Source of the DNA: Valencia hispanica
Lineage: Eukaryota > Chordata > Actinopteri > Cyprinodontiformes > Valenciidae
Assembly: GCA_963556495.2 (NCBI GenBank)
Contig: OY747700.1
Location: forward strand, 5,583,020 to 5,647,019
Direction: 5' to 3'
DNA length: 64,000 nucleotides
This document shows, one piece after another, positions 21,967 through 63,903 of the stretch. The position numbers and the translations under genes were made by a program. The notes beneath the pieces were generated by a model. It was not told the origin of the DNA. It did no database searches and worked only from the letters and a program-made list of their open reading frames with translations. Position 1 is the stretch's first letter. Every line of letters begins with the position of its first letter.

Positions 21967-24900
21967 GTGAGTAAAACTGTTATAGATGTCAGTGTTTAGA
22001 ACGTTCCTGCGGAGATCAGTCACCTCAGATACATCTCAAACTGCTGACAATGAGATATGTATCTGACAAACTTCAGAACATGAAACAGTGTTGGAACCAG
22101 GGATGGACTACTCGAGTCCTGGACTCTGACTTAAGTCCTGACTTGAGTCACTTTCCAGGGACTTGTGACTTGACTTGACCAGCACGCCGATTACTTGCTC
22201 TTGGACTCAGACTTGCAACATCAGGACTTGGACTTGGACTCCGACATAATAAATTGCTATTGTTGGAATTAGCATCTAGCTGATGTTAATGTTAGCTTCT
22301 TATATTAGCTCAGATTCCTAGAAAAATTTTGCAACTTCCCAAAACCTTTGTGAGTGTAAAGGGGACATGATGATTATTTATTGTTTTCAAATTTATTTTA
22401 AGCATACTTCATTGTTTTGCACATGCTAACACAGTAGCACTGGGAGATTCTTTTAAGGACTTGGCCAGTAGGACCTAGTGACTTGACTTGGACTAATCCA
22501 ATGGGACTTGGACTCAAACACTAAGGACAACTGACACTAAGGACTCTGGTTGGAACCAGCTGAGTGATGTCATAACTGATTGATAAATCACTGTCTGATG
22601 ACATCACTCTGTCTGAGGACTTCCATAAAGGTCCACTTTATCAGTCTGAAGAATAGTTTCCTAAAGTCTTGGAGAACATCCAGATGTTTTGGCTCATAAG
22701 GGCTGTTTCCACTATTGGAACTTCGGGGTAATTTAATCAGACCTTTAAGGTATGCGTATGTCTCCACTTCACTGGGCCGATAGGACCACTTTCCGGGTCA
22801 TTTTAGAAACCAAACAGTACCAGCCTTGGGGAATGTACATAGAAATGGTCCAGTATAGTTGCTGGGCGGGAGCTGTGAGAACTCATGCTGATTAGTTGTA
22901 ACTCAGTGGGAAATTATATCATCAGACTTTGCCAAACAACCAACACTAAGGACTTGAGTGTGACTTGAACTTGAGAGATGGTGACTTGAATGCAATACTG
23001 GTTGGAACCACCTGAGTGATGTCATAACTGATTGATAAATCACTGTTTGATGACATTACTCTGTCTGATGAAAGGGCCTACCTGTGTTAGAGAGTTTTGT
23101 CTTCTATGTATCGCAGATCTGAACCCCTGTCAGACCAACCCCTGCCTTAACGGAGCCATCTGCACTCAGGAACGAGAGGACTTTCTATGTCTGTGTCCTC
23201 CCAGGTTCCACGGCAAGACCTGCGACTCAGGCAAAGAACCCTCTTGGGATTTGAACAAACAACACTTGACGGCTCACGACATATCACATAATCACACCTT
23301 CTGTACCTGTGTCTATGCTGTGTTTAGAGGTGTCGGAGTGTCGCTATAAAAATGGTGGCTGTCTGCAGTACTGTCAAGACCTGCCAGGGGGCGCTGGTGT
23401 TCAATGTGGCTGTGCTGATGGATTTAAATTGGAGACTGATGGAAAGAGCTGCATACCAACAGGTAACAAACTATGTATGCCTGATCTGATCTAAGACACA
23501 CCTGACCTTACCTGCACTTATTTACCTGTCTAATCTGCCTATGCTCCGCCCCTCTACCTTTAGTTTCCCTTATTTTCCTATGTTGAGACTCTCCAAACCG
23601 CTTTATTTTTTTCATCCAGTGGAATTTCCTTGCGGCCGACAGCAGATGGCGGCATTGTACTATAGTCGCTCCCTGTTGGATCTCTTTGAAGATGCAAACT
23701 TTACCATGGCAATGGACACCATGTTGGACCACAACAGGACCAACAGGGAAGTCTATAAACACAACACAACAGAAACGTTAGAGGAGTCCACGAGAACAAA
23801 CTCAACGTTGGGTGGAAACCAGACTGAGCTGGGGGGACGAGGGGAGGAAGATCTATCTCCTCGTATCGTGGGAGGTAACCTGGAGAGGCAAGGAGGGAGT
23901 CCCTGGCAGGTGTGTCTTCTTCTACTGACTTCTGATTAATCGTGTCATGTCACAGATGGATGGTTCTGAATCATGTGTTAGATCACCAGAGTGTGACCTT
24001 TATCAAAGTAAATGTTCGTATGTTCAGGTTCTGGTCCACAGGTCGGATGGATCCGGGTTCTGTGGAGGAACCCTGGTTTCAGATCGATGGGTTGTTTCTG
24101 CCGCTCACTGCTTCGAGGACTCTGCAGACCATGTCACTGTAGGTGAGAACCTTGTTAGGAACGCTGCTAGTTGGAGCATTAGTCTGAAAAGTGACTGGGT
24201 CCTGCTCCTGTCCCAGTAGAGCCTACTGGACCAGAACAACCAGCCAGTTCTGATTGGTCTCTGCTTACAACCAGTCGGAAGGCATTGCTGGTTTAATGTC
24301 TGGTTTACGTAACTTTTTTGATTCCACCACAACTGGAGGGCTTATGAGGGTGAATACTCCTTTAGGGTCATGCCACAGCATATCAATCAGATCAATAAGT
24401 CTGGTAACTGACTAGGCCAGAGGTAGCTTTGCTGTTCGTCTTTGATGGTTGGACTTTCTCATTCGGGAAGTTTGTGATAGAGAGGATAAATTATGGTTCC
24501 ATGAATGTGAAAAAATTCCGAAGAGGACCATGACACCACCGCCACCACCACCGTGTTTAACTATCAGTACGTTCGTTTTCTGGGATGCTGTTGGTTTTAC
24601 ACCAGATGTAACGGGACGCACACCTTCCATAAAGGTCCACTTTATCGGTCTGAAGAATAGTTTCCTTGGAGAACATCCAGATGTTTTGGCTCATGAGAGC
24701 CATTTCTACTATCGGAACTTTGGGGTAATTTAACTGGACCTTCAAGGTATGAGTCCATACCTGGGTGACCAACCATCCTCTTTTCCTAAGACATGTCTAC
24801 TTTTCAGGTTCAGTCCAGGGCAACCGGGGGTGAATTCATAGATTAATTAAAATATCCAGGTTTTCAATGTTTGTCAGGTGACCAAACTTAACCTAACTGG

Positions 24901-26915
24901 TGCGATGGATGCAATACGACAGCCTTTCTCTCTTATAACGTCCTCCCTGACCTGTTGCCTAGTGGATGGTTCTTGCCCTTTTATAGACGGGACAAACAGC
25001 GGGCTTTTGTGCGATGCGCCACACTGCATTGCTGCTGTTTACAAAAAGTCGAAACACAAGTGTAGCTTTAATGAAGGAGAGCAAAAGATACACCGTCCGG
25101 TCATAACAAACGGGTGGCGGAGTGCTCCATTCACATAGCTGACATATGTGTTTCTGTGTGTGACAAAAATGGCAGAGATCACAGGGACACAAAACTATAA
25201 CAATGTTGTGCAAAGTGAGGGATCATCTATAAAATGACTGGAAATGAAAGAGAGAGAATACACATCTTTATTTTCTTTTTGAGCCTTTAATACACTGTTA
25301 AGTATATAAAAAATATGATTTTAGATTGTTGTTTAATTTTTGTCCAGTATGGCTTAAAAAGTGAAGTATTATTGTTACTGCTAAATGTTCTAATTTGGGA
25401 GAGTAATTATTTCTACTGTGAATTAATAAAAAGTTTCAGGACTGGGCCAAGTGTCCTCTTTTTGGACATCGTAATATGGTCACCCAACCAAAAGCCTTAG
25501 AAATAGCAGTGATCAGGCTCGAGTGTCAAACTAAGGGATTTTCACAAAGTACCAGATTTCATCCAGAAACCCCCCCACTATTTTGTTTTTTGTTTTTTAG
25601 GCGACTTTGATAAGAAACGTCCTGATCCGGACGAGCAGACGATCAAGATCCAGCGGATCATCGTCCATCCTCATTTCCACACCTACACCTTCGACAGCGA
25701 CATCGCCCTCCTCTACCTGGCCGAGCCGGTGGTCAGGGGCCCCACGGCGATCCCCGCCTGCCTGCCGGACCCCAACCTGTCCAGATACCTGCTGAGGGTA
25801 ACCACATGTCCGACATGCGTCTTATTGAAGGATGTCTCAGGTTCTGACTGGGTGTTTGTGTTCAGGAGGACACCCGGGGCGTGGTGACGGGGTGGGGCGC
25901 CACTCAGTACCTGGGCAGCTCCTCCCGCTTCCTGAGGAAGGTGACCCTGCCGGTGGTCAGCTACCAGGCCTGTTCTGCCTCCACTGAACAGGTGAGCTGC
26001 TCCACCTGATGCCATCACGTCCGGCCTGCAGGGGGCAGTGTCGACTTAATCTGAAATCAGTGTTAAAACAAGTTTTATTCTGCAGAGCTTCACAGCTGAG
26101 GAAGATTTATATCCACATACTCATCCAGACTCTGAGAACACAGTCCTCTTTACTCATAAAAAGATATATCATTCAGCTCATTCTGGGAGGAAAACAAAAG
26201 CAAAATTTAGAAACAATTTTAAAGTTGTTTTAGCTGTTGGAGCTTATATTTTTAACTCATTGACGTCAGATTGGTTGGTATGCAGCTTGTTCCCCAGCAG
26301 GGGGTGCTACTGCTCTTCTAAATCCTTTTTCATTTGTTTTTTGTTTTTTGGCGGGGGACAATAAACAGTAAATAGTAAAATAGTATGTCGTGCTTTACCA
26401 GAACCACAAAATAAAACGTTTATGGTCAAAACCCACAACTGCTCGGATATACGTCATGTCGTCAGGATGGCCGAGCGGTCTAAGGCGCTGCGTTCAGGTC
26501 GCAGTCTCCTCTGGAGGCGTGGGTTCGAATCCCACTTCTGACATCAACATTTTGATCCTTTGGAGATTTTTTGCATCATTATTTTGGTTTTAAATGATGT
26601 CTTCATGTTGAAAGTTGTGATTTTAAAATGGGTGACCCTGATATCGACTCTCCTCACCTGTCCGTCCTGCAGGTGATCACAGACAACATGTTCTGTGCTG
26701 GTTACCTGGACACCAGCATGGACGCCTGCAGCGGAGACAGCGGCGGTCCCTTCGTGGTCCACTACAGAGGAACCTGGTATCTGACCGGGATCGTCAGCTG
26801 GGGAGAGAAATGCGCCGCTCGGGGGAAGTACGGCGTTTACACCAGACTGGGAAACTTCCTGAGCTGGATCAAAGATACCATGCAGACGGTGGACCGGAAT
26901 GAGACTCTGAGCTGA
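17598..26915 (+). CDS. Vitamin K-dependent coagulation protease, factor IX-like (10 exons)
   Basis: Encodes a secreted zymogen of 492 aa. Exons inferred from frame and splice sites: 17598-17658, 17843-18015, 21942-21966, 23117-23230, 23328-23462, 23620-23909, 24028-24142, 25601-25797, 25866-25991, 26673-26915. The order is signal peptide, propeptide with RRRR cleavage site, Gla domain, two EGF domains, activation peptide and chymotrypsin-fold protease. The tiny 25-bp third exon (MEFWYRYK) and the exon phases are those of the F7/F9/F10/PROC family. Five residues between propeptide and LEE, GNLEREC, and two possible activation arginines around a long glycosylated peptide favour factor IX. The segment [15 protein letters not shown] is more like factor VII. 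I therefore call it factor IX-like without a symbol; phylogeny would decide. Confidence 0.88.
18016..18539 (+). other. Intron sequence with no recognised feature
   Basis: The beginning of the intron after the Gla exon. I see no repeat family or coding signal here. The next element is a LINE fragment from about 18540. Confidence 0.4.
18540..20621 (+). mobile_element. CR1/L2/Rex-like LINE fragment, disrupted
   Basis: Reverse-transcriptase fragments in + orientation: [20 protein letters not shown] near 18620-18680, [20 protein letters not shown] near 19765-19825, [11 protein letters not shown] (variant of the YADD active site) near 19865, and [20 protein letters not shown] near 20045. It ends in GGGATCAATAAAGTA plus a TTGAAT-type tail, typical of L2-like 3' ends. 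Stops and a frameshift make it inactive. A 940-bp DNA element (18796-19735) splits it. Confidence 0.8.
18796..19735. mobile_element. 940-bp DNA element with about 50-bp inverted ends inside the LINE
   Basis: The left end (18796-18848) and the reverse complement of the right end (19680-19735) match almost base for base through ACCATATAGG, GATTGTGACAGCTAC and AAAAAACGACC. The LINE reading continues on either side, so the element is a later insertion. No transposase is recognisable within. The target duplication is unclear. Confidence 0.75.
20622..20893 (+). repeat. Dispersed DNA-transposon-like repeat, copy A
   Basis: It shares CTCCAGTTATTTCTGTCCA, AAACGGAGAA, CGTGGATGAC and GGGCCAAACCGTAGAAAAA-type words with copies at 45065-45372 (same orientation) and 35802-36213 (opposite). 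The end sequence GTGGACAAGGC is common to the family. Confidence 0.6.
20894..21522. other. Intron sequence without recognised features
   Basis: No exon or known repeat could be assigned between the dispersed repeat and the small hAT-like element. Confidence 0.35.
21523..21748. mobile_element. Small hAT-like MITE with perfect 8-bp TSD
   Basis: A 226-bp element starting CAGTGGTCTCCAACCCTGGT and ending in its near-perfect inverted complement. It is flanked by the 8-bp direct repeat ATCTAGTT (21515-21522 and 21749-21756). No coding capacity. Confidence 0.88.
22103..22545. repeat. CAAGTC/GACTTG-rich dispersed repeat, copy 2
   Basis: It starts GGATGGACTACTCGAGTCCTG and is dense in GACTTGGACTTG words, as at 15940-16475 but in the opposite orientation. 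Likely a non-autonomous DNA element. Confidence 0.5.
22552..23069 (+). repeat. Direct repeat pair around a MITE fragment
   Basis: A block with GAGTGATGTCATAACTGATT and GATAAATCACTGT at 22552-22616 recurs at 23003-23069. Between them lies sequence also found at 24631-24760, plus an incomplete copy of the GTTTCCACTAT MITE from about 22703. Confidence 0.55.
23117..23462 (+). CDS. EGF1 and EGF2 exons of the coagulation protease
   Basis: EGF1 (23117-23230) reads [16 protein letters not shown] to FHGKTC. EGF2 (23328-23462) reads [17 protein letters not shown] to DGKSC. Six cysteines are present in each. EGF1 has [12 protein letters not shown] where calcium-binding EGF domains carry Asp/Asn at the third position, and NLNPC where family members have DGDQC. 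It may therefore not bind calcium. The intron between them is 97 bp with a GC donor. Confidence 0.85.
23620..23909 (+). CDS. Linker and activation-peptide exon of the coagulation protease
   Basis: It begins VEFPCGRQQ, whose cysteine should bond to the protease domain. [14 protein letters not shown] aligns in layout with the first activation cleavage region of factor IX. Five N-glycosylation sequons follow (NFT, NRT, NTT, NST, NQT). The exon ends with the activation site SPR/IVGG and SPWQ. No RKR-type two-chain processing site like that of factor X is seen. Confidence 0.85.
24028..26915 (+). CDS. Serine protease exons of the coagulation protease
   Basis: Four exons encode the rest of the trypsin-like domain. 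The catalytic His is in [10 protein letters not shown], the Asp in [10 protein letters not shown] and the Ser in CSGDSGGPF. The Asp six residues before the serine (DACSGDSGG) predicts cleavage after Arg/Lys. The protein ends in [16 protein letters not shown]. All key residues are intact, so this reads as a functional enzyme. Confidence 0.9.
24143..24760. repeat. Transposon-like intron sequence
   Basis: Contains CCACCGCCACCACCACCGTG and a segment (24631-24760) shared with 22626-22770, including a second partial GTTTCCACTAT-type MITE end. No exon is seen. Confidence 0.4.
24762..25486. mobile_element. Putative DNA element with TGGGTGACC inverted ends
   Basis: It starts TGGGTGACCAACCATCCTC and ends with GGTCACCCA after TCCTCTTTTTGGACAT. 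The ends are imperfect inverted repeats. There is no transposase and the target duplication was not resolved. Confidence 0.45.
26461..26543 (+). tRNA. tRNA-Leu (anticodon CAG)
   Basis: An 83-nt type II tRNA. The acceptor strand GTCAGGA pairs with TTCTGAC, the A-box is TGGCCGAGCGGTCTAAGGCG, and the B-box is GGGTTCGAATCCC. The anticodon stem CTGCG/CGCAG (26488-26492, 26500-26504) encloses loop TTCAGGT with anticodon CAG at 26495-26497. There is a long variable arm, a discriminator A and no intron. It lies in the last intron of the coagulation gene, same strand, and looks intact. Confidence 0.95.
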
Positions 26916-26943
26916 TGAGGACCAAGGTTCTAACTGGACCACC

Positions 26944-26945
26944 AC

Positions 26946-26985
<40 letters not shown>
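26944..26985 (+). repeat. CAT trinucleotide microsatellite in the 3' UTR
   Basis: An uninterrupted run of about 13-14 CAT/ATC triplets, 30 bp after the stop of the coagulation protease. Likely polymorphic in length. Confidence 0.95.
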
Positions 26986-27035
26986 GGTCTGGAAGGATCT
27001 GCAGGAAGGAAACCTGGAGGTTCCTGCAAGATTAA

Positions 27036-27041
27036 AATAAA
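27036..27041 (+). terminator. Polyadenylation signal of the coagulation protease gene
   Basis: AATAAA, directly preceded by an overlapping ATTAAA, about 120 bp after the stop codon at 26915. A short 3' UTR is typical of this gene family. Confidence 0.75.
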
Positions 27042-27049
27042 GTCAGAAC

Positions 27050-29300
27050 ATTGAGACAGAACCTCAGCAGACCTCCAGAAGTCAAATCGTTGTTTTTAAC
27101 CAGAGACAGAAAAGGTTTCAGCTAATGCTGAGTGTTTTTAAATATAGATTTTTAGTCTGCGGGTTTTTTGTGTGCAAATGGCTGCAAGATGGATTCAAGT
27201 CGCAACAATTATTAGCAAAAGCTGCAATGAGACAAAAAGCAGAAAGATTGTTGAAATGTGATGATCTGCAGGCAGCTGGAGGTCCAGCGTCTCGTCACCC
27301 ACTCAGTACTCAGCAGAACTCTGCAGACTGGTCCATTTCAGCCATTTACATCACTTCGTCCTGTTCATAATTATGGGATGTTGACATTCGAAGGCCGAAT
27401 GAATGCACTTAATAAAGGGACATTTTACAGCTTTTTACAGGAATCCTGATTTCCTTTGTTTGGCCCCGATTTAAATGGCACATTACTCAGATCTGGTATT
27501 AGTTGTTGGTTTTTTGCTATATTGTGATTTGATTGAGTTGTGAATTTAAAAAAAGCATTGTTTAACAGAAAATCCCAGATTGTCAGTGAGGGTCTTCTTG
27601 CAGCTTCCCAGTTAAACCAGTCTACATGAATCAGGCAGAGATCGTTTCATACAATCACGCTTGTCAACAAACAGAATAAAAAGAATGAATTAAGTAAAAA
27701 AAAAACAAAAAAAAGAGGTGCAACTAGAACAAAATGTGTTATAAAATTCAGAACTTAAAAAAGACAACAGCAGCGATGGATAAAAAGTCTTTATCCGTAA
27801 ATAAAGCTAAAAAATACCATCATATTTATGATGAAAGTTAAAACAGATGAATAAAATAAAAAACATTGAAACTAAAATCTGTAAATTTTTAATTAAACAC
27901 CAGTTGTTTTTTTTTTATCTTCGCCACCTTGGCTGCTCCCAGGTCTTCATGAAGGATTTGATCGTAATAAAGATTTGAGGCTACATCGCCCAGCCCTGCT
28001 CTGCAGCAATCCCACTATCTGATCACACACAAGCAGGTGATCATTTCAGTTCAATTCAATTCATTTCACAAAAACAACAGAATCATGTTGGAGTAGCAAC
28101 GCTGCATAGTTTGATGAAACCCGTCGTTCAAACAGCCCCGGAGGGCAGATCGGACAAAGTGCAGGAACGTATCGTCATCAACAACCCCATGTGGAGCAGG
28201 AGGAAGATGTGAGACTGTGAGTTCAGGTCACAGCAGGTGAACTGGTCGTTTCATTTTATTGTAGTTCTTTGTTCAGCTTGAATATTATTTAAAATGGTTT
28301 TGGTTTTTTTGTTTTTGTTTTTTTAAATAAGCCCCGGTAAATATGTTATCATTGAAGAAAAGAACAACTCACGGGTAAAAACAGATTTTGACCAGATTTT
28401 TTTGACCAACTAAAAAAAAGTCTAGCGCCCCCTGTGGTTGGTGACATAAATCAACATTCTGCAAAAACACCGATATAACCGATCTTCACTGAAATTCACT
28501 GTTTTCAGAGCAACAACAGTAGGCGTTCATCATACCTGATCCAACTCAATGGTTGGTGGGATCCAGACAAGTTTCACTTACTATTTATACCTTGAGTTGA
28601 TCAAGTCTCATTGTCAAATCAGGAGAGGCTCTTTGCACTGAATGGGCAAATATTTCAGTTATTAACAAATTTATTGTATTCCTTAAATGTTGGTTATGGG
28701 TCTTCTGAATTGCAACTAAGCACAATACAAACTAAAAAGTAACTAAATGAACATTTAAAGTGTGTTTTCTTCTTTCCGTAGTTGATGGGAATTCAGTAGC
28801 TACATGTTGAAACGATCCCAAAGACTAAATGCATCCAACACACGGTGAACTTTAGCAGTCTTCTGTTTGGACCTGACCTCTGTGGCGCTGCTGGAAATGG
28901 TTGGCCTTGTTATTAATCTGAAAAATAAATGCAATATATAATATAAATTATAGGGCTGGGCGATATAGCCTCCAATCTATATTGCGATATAATCTAAAGC
29001 ATGTGCGGTAACGATATTTATTGCTATATATACTTTTCTTTATATGTCAAAAGGACAGTTTATGAAAATTCTCACTTTTCAGATACATTGCAGCAGAACA
29101 ACTTCAAAAAGGTCTAGAATGCCGATTAAAGAACATTCATTGTGCGAAATGCATAAAAAAAAAAATTCTAATCTTTTTTCAGAAAAGTGCAACACAAAAA
29201 TTCTCACAACATAAAGATGAAGATATTTTAAATCAATTAAAAGCTAAATGTTATTTTTTTTAAACACAAAGTTCAAAATTGTCGGCTTTCCCGTGTTACT
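27050..29300. other. Intergenic AT-rich sequence with hAT-like ends
   Basis: No coding region was recognised. Two copies of the hAT-type end motif AGGGCTGGGCGAT occur, at 27981-27993 (inverted) and about 28953-28966. Their arrangement does not bound one element. Part of 28183-28214 repeats sequence at 602-632 inverted. Confidence 0.45.
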
Positions 29301-29319
29301 TATTTATAAATTTAAGGAG

Positions 29320-30440
29320 AAAACTTTATCAAGAGTCCCAGCTTCTACCAGGACAAAACTGTCCAGCGTTTCCTCTGTTAGAGACACACTCAGATTTGTC
29401 TAAAACCATGTGACTCTGAGAAGATAAAATCTTACATCTGATGGTGTCTGCGAACTCCTCACAAAGACTGTTTGAGGGGGTTTTAGGAAATGCAGTAGTA
29501 GCTCTGTTTAAAAGTTTATCAATGGCGGAAAAAAGGATTTTGGAATTATTTTTATGTTCCGAGATGATTTTGGAGATGTATGAATTTCTTACTGCATTGT
29601 TGTATATTTTGAGAAGATCTGTGTATATTTGATGGTTTATTGTGGTTTTACTTTTCCTCCATTTTCTCTCTGCCCCCCTACAATTTCTCTTCATTTTTCA
29701 AAGGTTTTCATTTTTCCACGGCGTTGCAGCTTTAGATTTTACACTTTTAACTTGTAGTGGAGCAAGCGGGTCAAGGATGGACTGAAGCCTTCTGTTAAAA
29801 TCATTGACAATAAAATCACAGGGGGCAGGTAAAACAATAGGAGGATTGTTTCCAGAAAACCTGCAGCCACTTCAGGGGTTAGATGGCGCTTCCTGACCGT
29901 TCTCACAGAGGTCTCCTGCTGGATAAAACTGGTGATGTTAAAAAACACACAGTAATGGTCAGAAACAGCCAAGTCAACAACAGAGGACACACCAGTCCAG
30001 GGTGTGTCCTTTGTTGTGAGTCGCCTGCATGACATGTTGGCTAAAATCCATATAAGTCAGGATGTTAAAAAAATTCTGTTGATAAAGGATCTAAAAGGTT
30101 ATCTATATGTAGATTAAAATCACCAGCTAAAATGATCCTTTCAAAGGAATTGTGGAAAATTGATAAAAACTCTGAAAATTCTTGAATAAAAAGTGCACTC
30201 TTTTAAGGAGGCCTATAAACTGTGACACATAAAATCTGAGCTGTGCTAAAAACATTTGCATTATATTCAAAAGTAAAATAGTTATCAAATAAAACAGGTT
30301 TGGCGGAAAGTGTTGATGAACTTATAAAAGCAGTTCCGCCTCCCCTTTTGCTACTCCTCGTGGAATAAGTGAAGTTAAAATTATGTTGATGTTAATTTTG
30401 TGTCCAGTATCTCATGCCTACAGCAACTAGCAACTTTGTA
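29320..30440 (-). mobile_element. L2-like LINE fragment on the minus strand
   Basis: Minus-strand peptides: the end of an endonuclease domain (SVVDLAVSDHYCVFF near 29945-30000), and the following linker (GAERKWRKSKTTINHQIYTD near 29600-29675, then SKIISEHKNNSKILFSAID). This arrangement is seen in L2-like elements. The frame is interrupted and the reverse transcriptase is missing, so it is a dead fragment. Confidence 0.7.
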
Positions 30441-30763
30441 ATGACTCCAAGCTAATGTAACAAGCAATGTAACTACATAGTTTTGTTCATTTTATATATT
30501 TTAAGACTTTTTATTCGATTATTTGTCATTTTGGAGTCTGTAGTATTTTTTTTTCTTCTCTCTGTAAACGGACTCGGATATCATCCAACGATTCGGCGTC
30601 AGAGGACGCAGACACAGCGGGGCAGAGGCGTGTCACATGCGGTTGAAGCAGGAAAAGCTACCCAGGAGAAAGGAGCAGAATTTCCCCCAACCAGCCATGC
30701 TGCCTCGGAGAGAACCGGCGGCGTCCCCCACACAACGTTTATACGAGAGAATGGAGAATGGAG

Positions 30764-30980
30764 GGATTGCTGAAGGATTGCTGTGGTTGGAAAGTCTGCA
30801 TCAACGGGGCCCAACCTCACGCCAATGACTGACGCAATCTGCTGGGATTCCTTAAATAGGAAACTTTTTAACTGATTGGAATGTTTGTATAAATGTATTG
30901 AAATGACTTCTTGTTAAGAGCCTTGAGATGACATCTGTTGTGAATTGGCGCTATATAAATAAACTGAATTGAAATTGAAT
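30764..30980 (+). repeat. 3' tail of a LINE-like repeat, copy 1
   Basis: It starts GGGATTGCTGAAGGATTGCT and ends in GGCGCTATATAAATAAACTG plus GAATTGAA steps. Near-identical tails end the longer copies at 42706-43590 and 52745-53795. Confidence 0.75.
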
Positions 30981-32521
30981 TGAACTGCTGAAACGTCTCC
31001 AAGATCTGTGTGTCCCTAAACAGCTACCGTACTTCAAGGTGGTGCATGACTATGAGGGTCGACCACAGTTTATGTATATGAAAATGTAACATTTCAAGCT
31101 AGTAGGAATACTAAAAATAGACATTGGTAAGAAATATTAATGAAAAAGGCCAAGTTTGTGAACGGGATACACAGAATTTGATAGTAAACAAGTAAAAATA
31201 CTACACACTGTATCTTTAACAGAATGGTGAGTATATTTAAATTCATGTGAATAAAAGTAAAACACGTGTTCTGTAGATTTAATCAGGTTTATTTCAACTG
31301 AAATAATAAAAATGTAAAAGTAGCAAAGCAGTGCACGATATACATATGTTCAGGAGTGTAGTTAATGCAACACATGATTATTGAAAAATGTTCCAGTAAA
31401 ATGAGATGTTTGTGATGATCATCTGGATTCTCTTCAGTCCATCTTATTCTCACAGGTGTGCTTCCTGTCTCCATCATTCAACACATCATACGGAAAACAG
31501 TAGAAACCATAGTGTTACCTAAACGATAAACGGAAGCAGGAACGTTTGTGTTCTTCATTGAGTGTTAATGGAGTATTGTCTTCTCTTTAGCATCCCTGCA
31601 TCTTTTCTGGCTGTGGGCTGAAGTCAATAACTGTATTATTCAAGGTATTTAAGTATTAAAATCATTTTCGTAAGGACTGGTCGGTCAGATTGACCTTGTG
31701 TAAAATCGTACTGATCTTTGCAATCCCACCTGCAGGAGTCTGAGCACGCTCAGTTTGGAGAACCAGGAGGAACCCAAAGGACAAAGCATTACATTTCCCC
31801 TTTGAATCACATGGATTGTTTTCCTTTGGAATACGTTTTCCATTAAAGTAATGTTCTGCAGCATCTGAAAGAATTGGGAGATTAATATAAATACTATTCT
31901 GAATTAAACATGCACCTCCGATAGCTGTTGATTTGTTGCGGATCATAGACCTCAAATGGTTTCACTTGAAGCTGACCGGAGGAAAAAGCACAGCACCATC
32001 GGTTTACAGCATGAACTTTCAAGGTAAACCGCAGTATTTACCTGAATCCATGAGAAATTCCTAAAAAAAAATAATAACAATGAGCTGCTGCTGCTGGAAG
32101 AGATGGAGACTAAATGCAGCTCAGATGGCTACAGGTATGCAGATTATAAACCTCTCATACTTTCATGTATGTTGTAAAATAAAGGGAGGAAATAACCACA
32201 AAATCTTAAATCTGCACCACATAAAATCTCGAATGCCATGGAGTTATCGGGATCGGTAAAAATTCCTGGTAAATCCAAAGACTGATCAACATTCTGCAGT
32301 TGATCCAGCTAAAGTGAGGCAGAACCTGAGGGTCTGAATCTGTATGGGTCCAGGTTCTGCAGAACCTGCAGACTGTAGCAAGCACCTTGAATTACCTTGT
32401 TGTTGAAAGTGTGCAATACAAATAAAATTGCCTTGCCTTGTAATAGAGGTAGAAATAATCAGGAGGATGGTGGGGCATTGGAAAAAGGTGATAAACTGTG
32501 ACTCTAAACAGCGTCTCTGCC
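30981..32521. other. Intergenic region and probable masp1 3' UTR
   Basis: No exon was recognised. A fish-type repeat tail ending CAATACAAATAAAATTGCC lies near 32385-32437. I found no serine-protease exon on the minus strand here, although mammals have the MASP-1 protease exons downstream of the MASP-3 exon. Confidence 0.4.
31288..31293 (-). terminator. masp1: Candidate masp1 polyadenylation signal
   Basis: AATAAA on the minus strand about 1.2 kb after the masp1 stop. It is the nearest minus-strand AATAAA I found, but nothing confirms its use. Confidence 0.3.

Positions 32522-63903
<31,382 letters not shown>

Noticed and set aside
26390..26593. 67-codon frame
   Set aside because: It is a translation through the tRNA-Leu gene.
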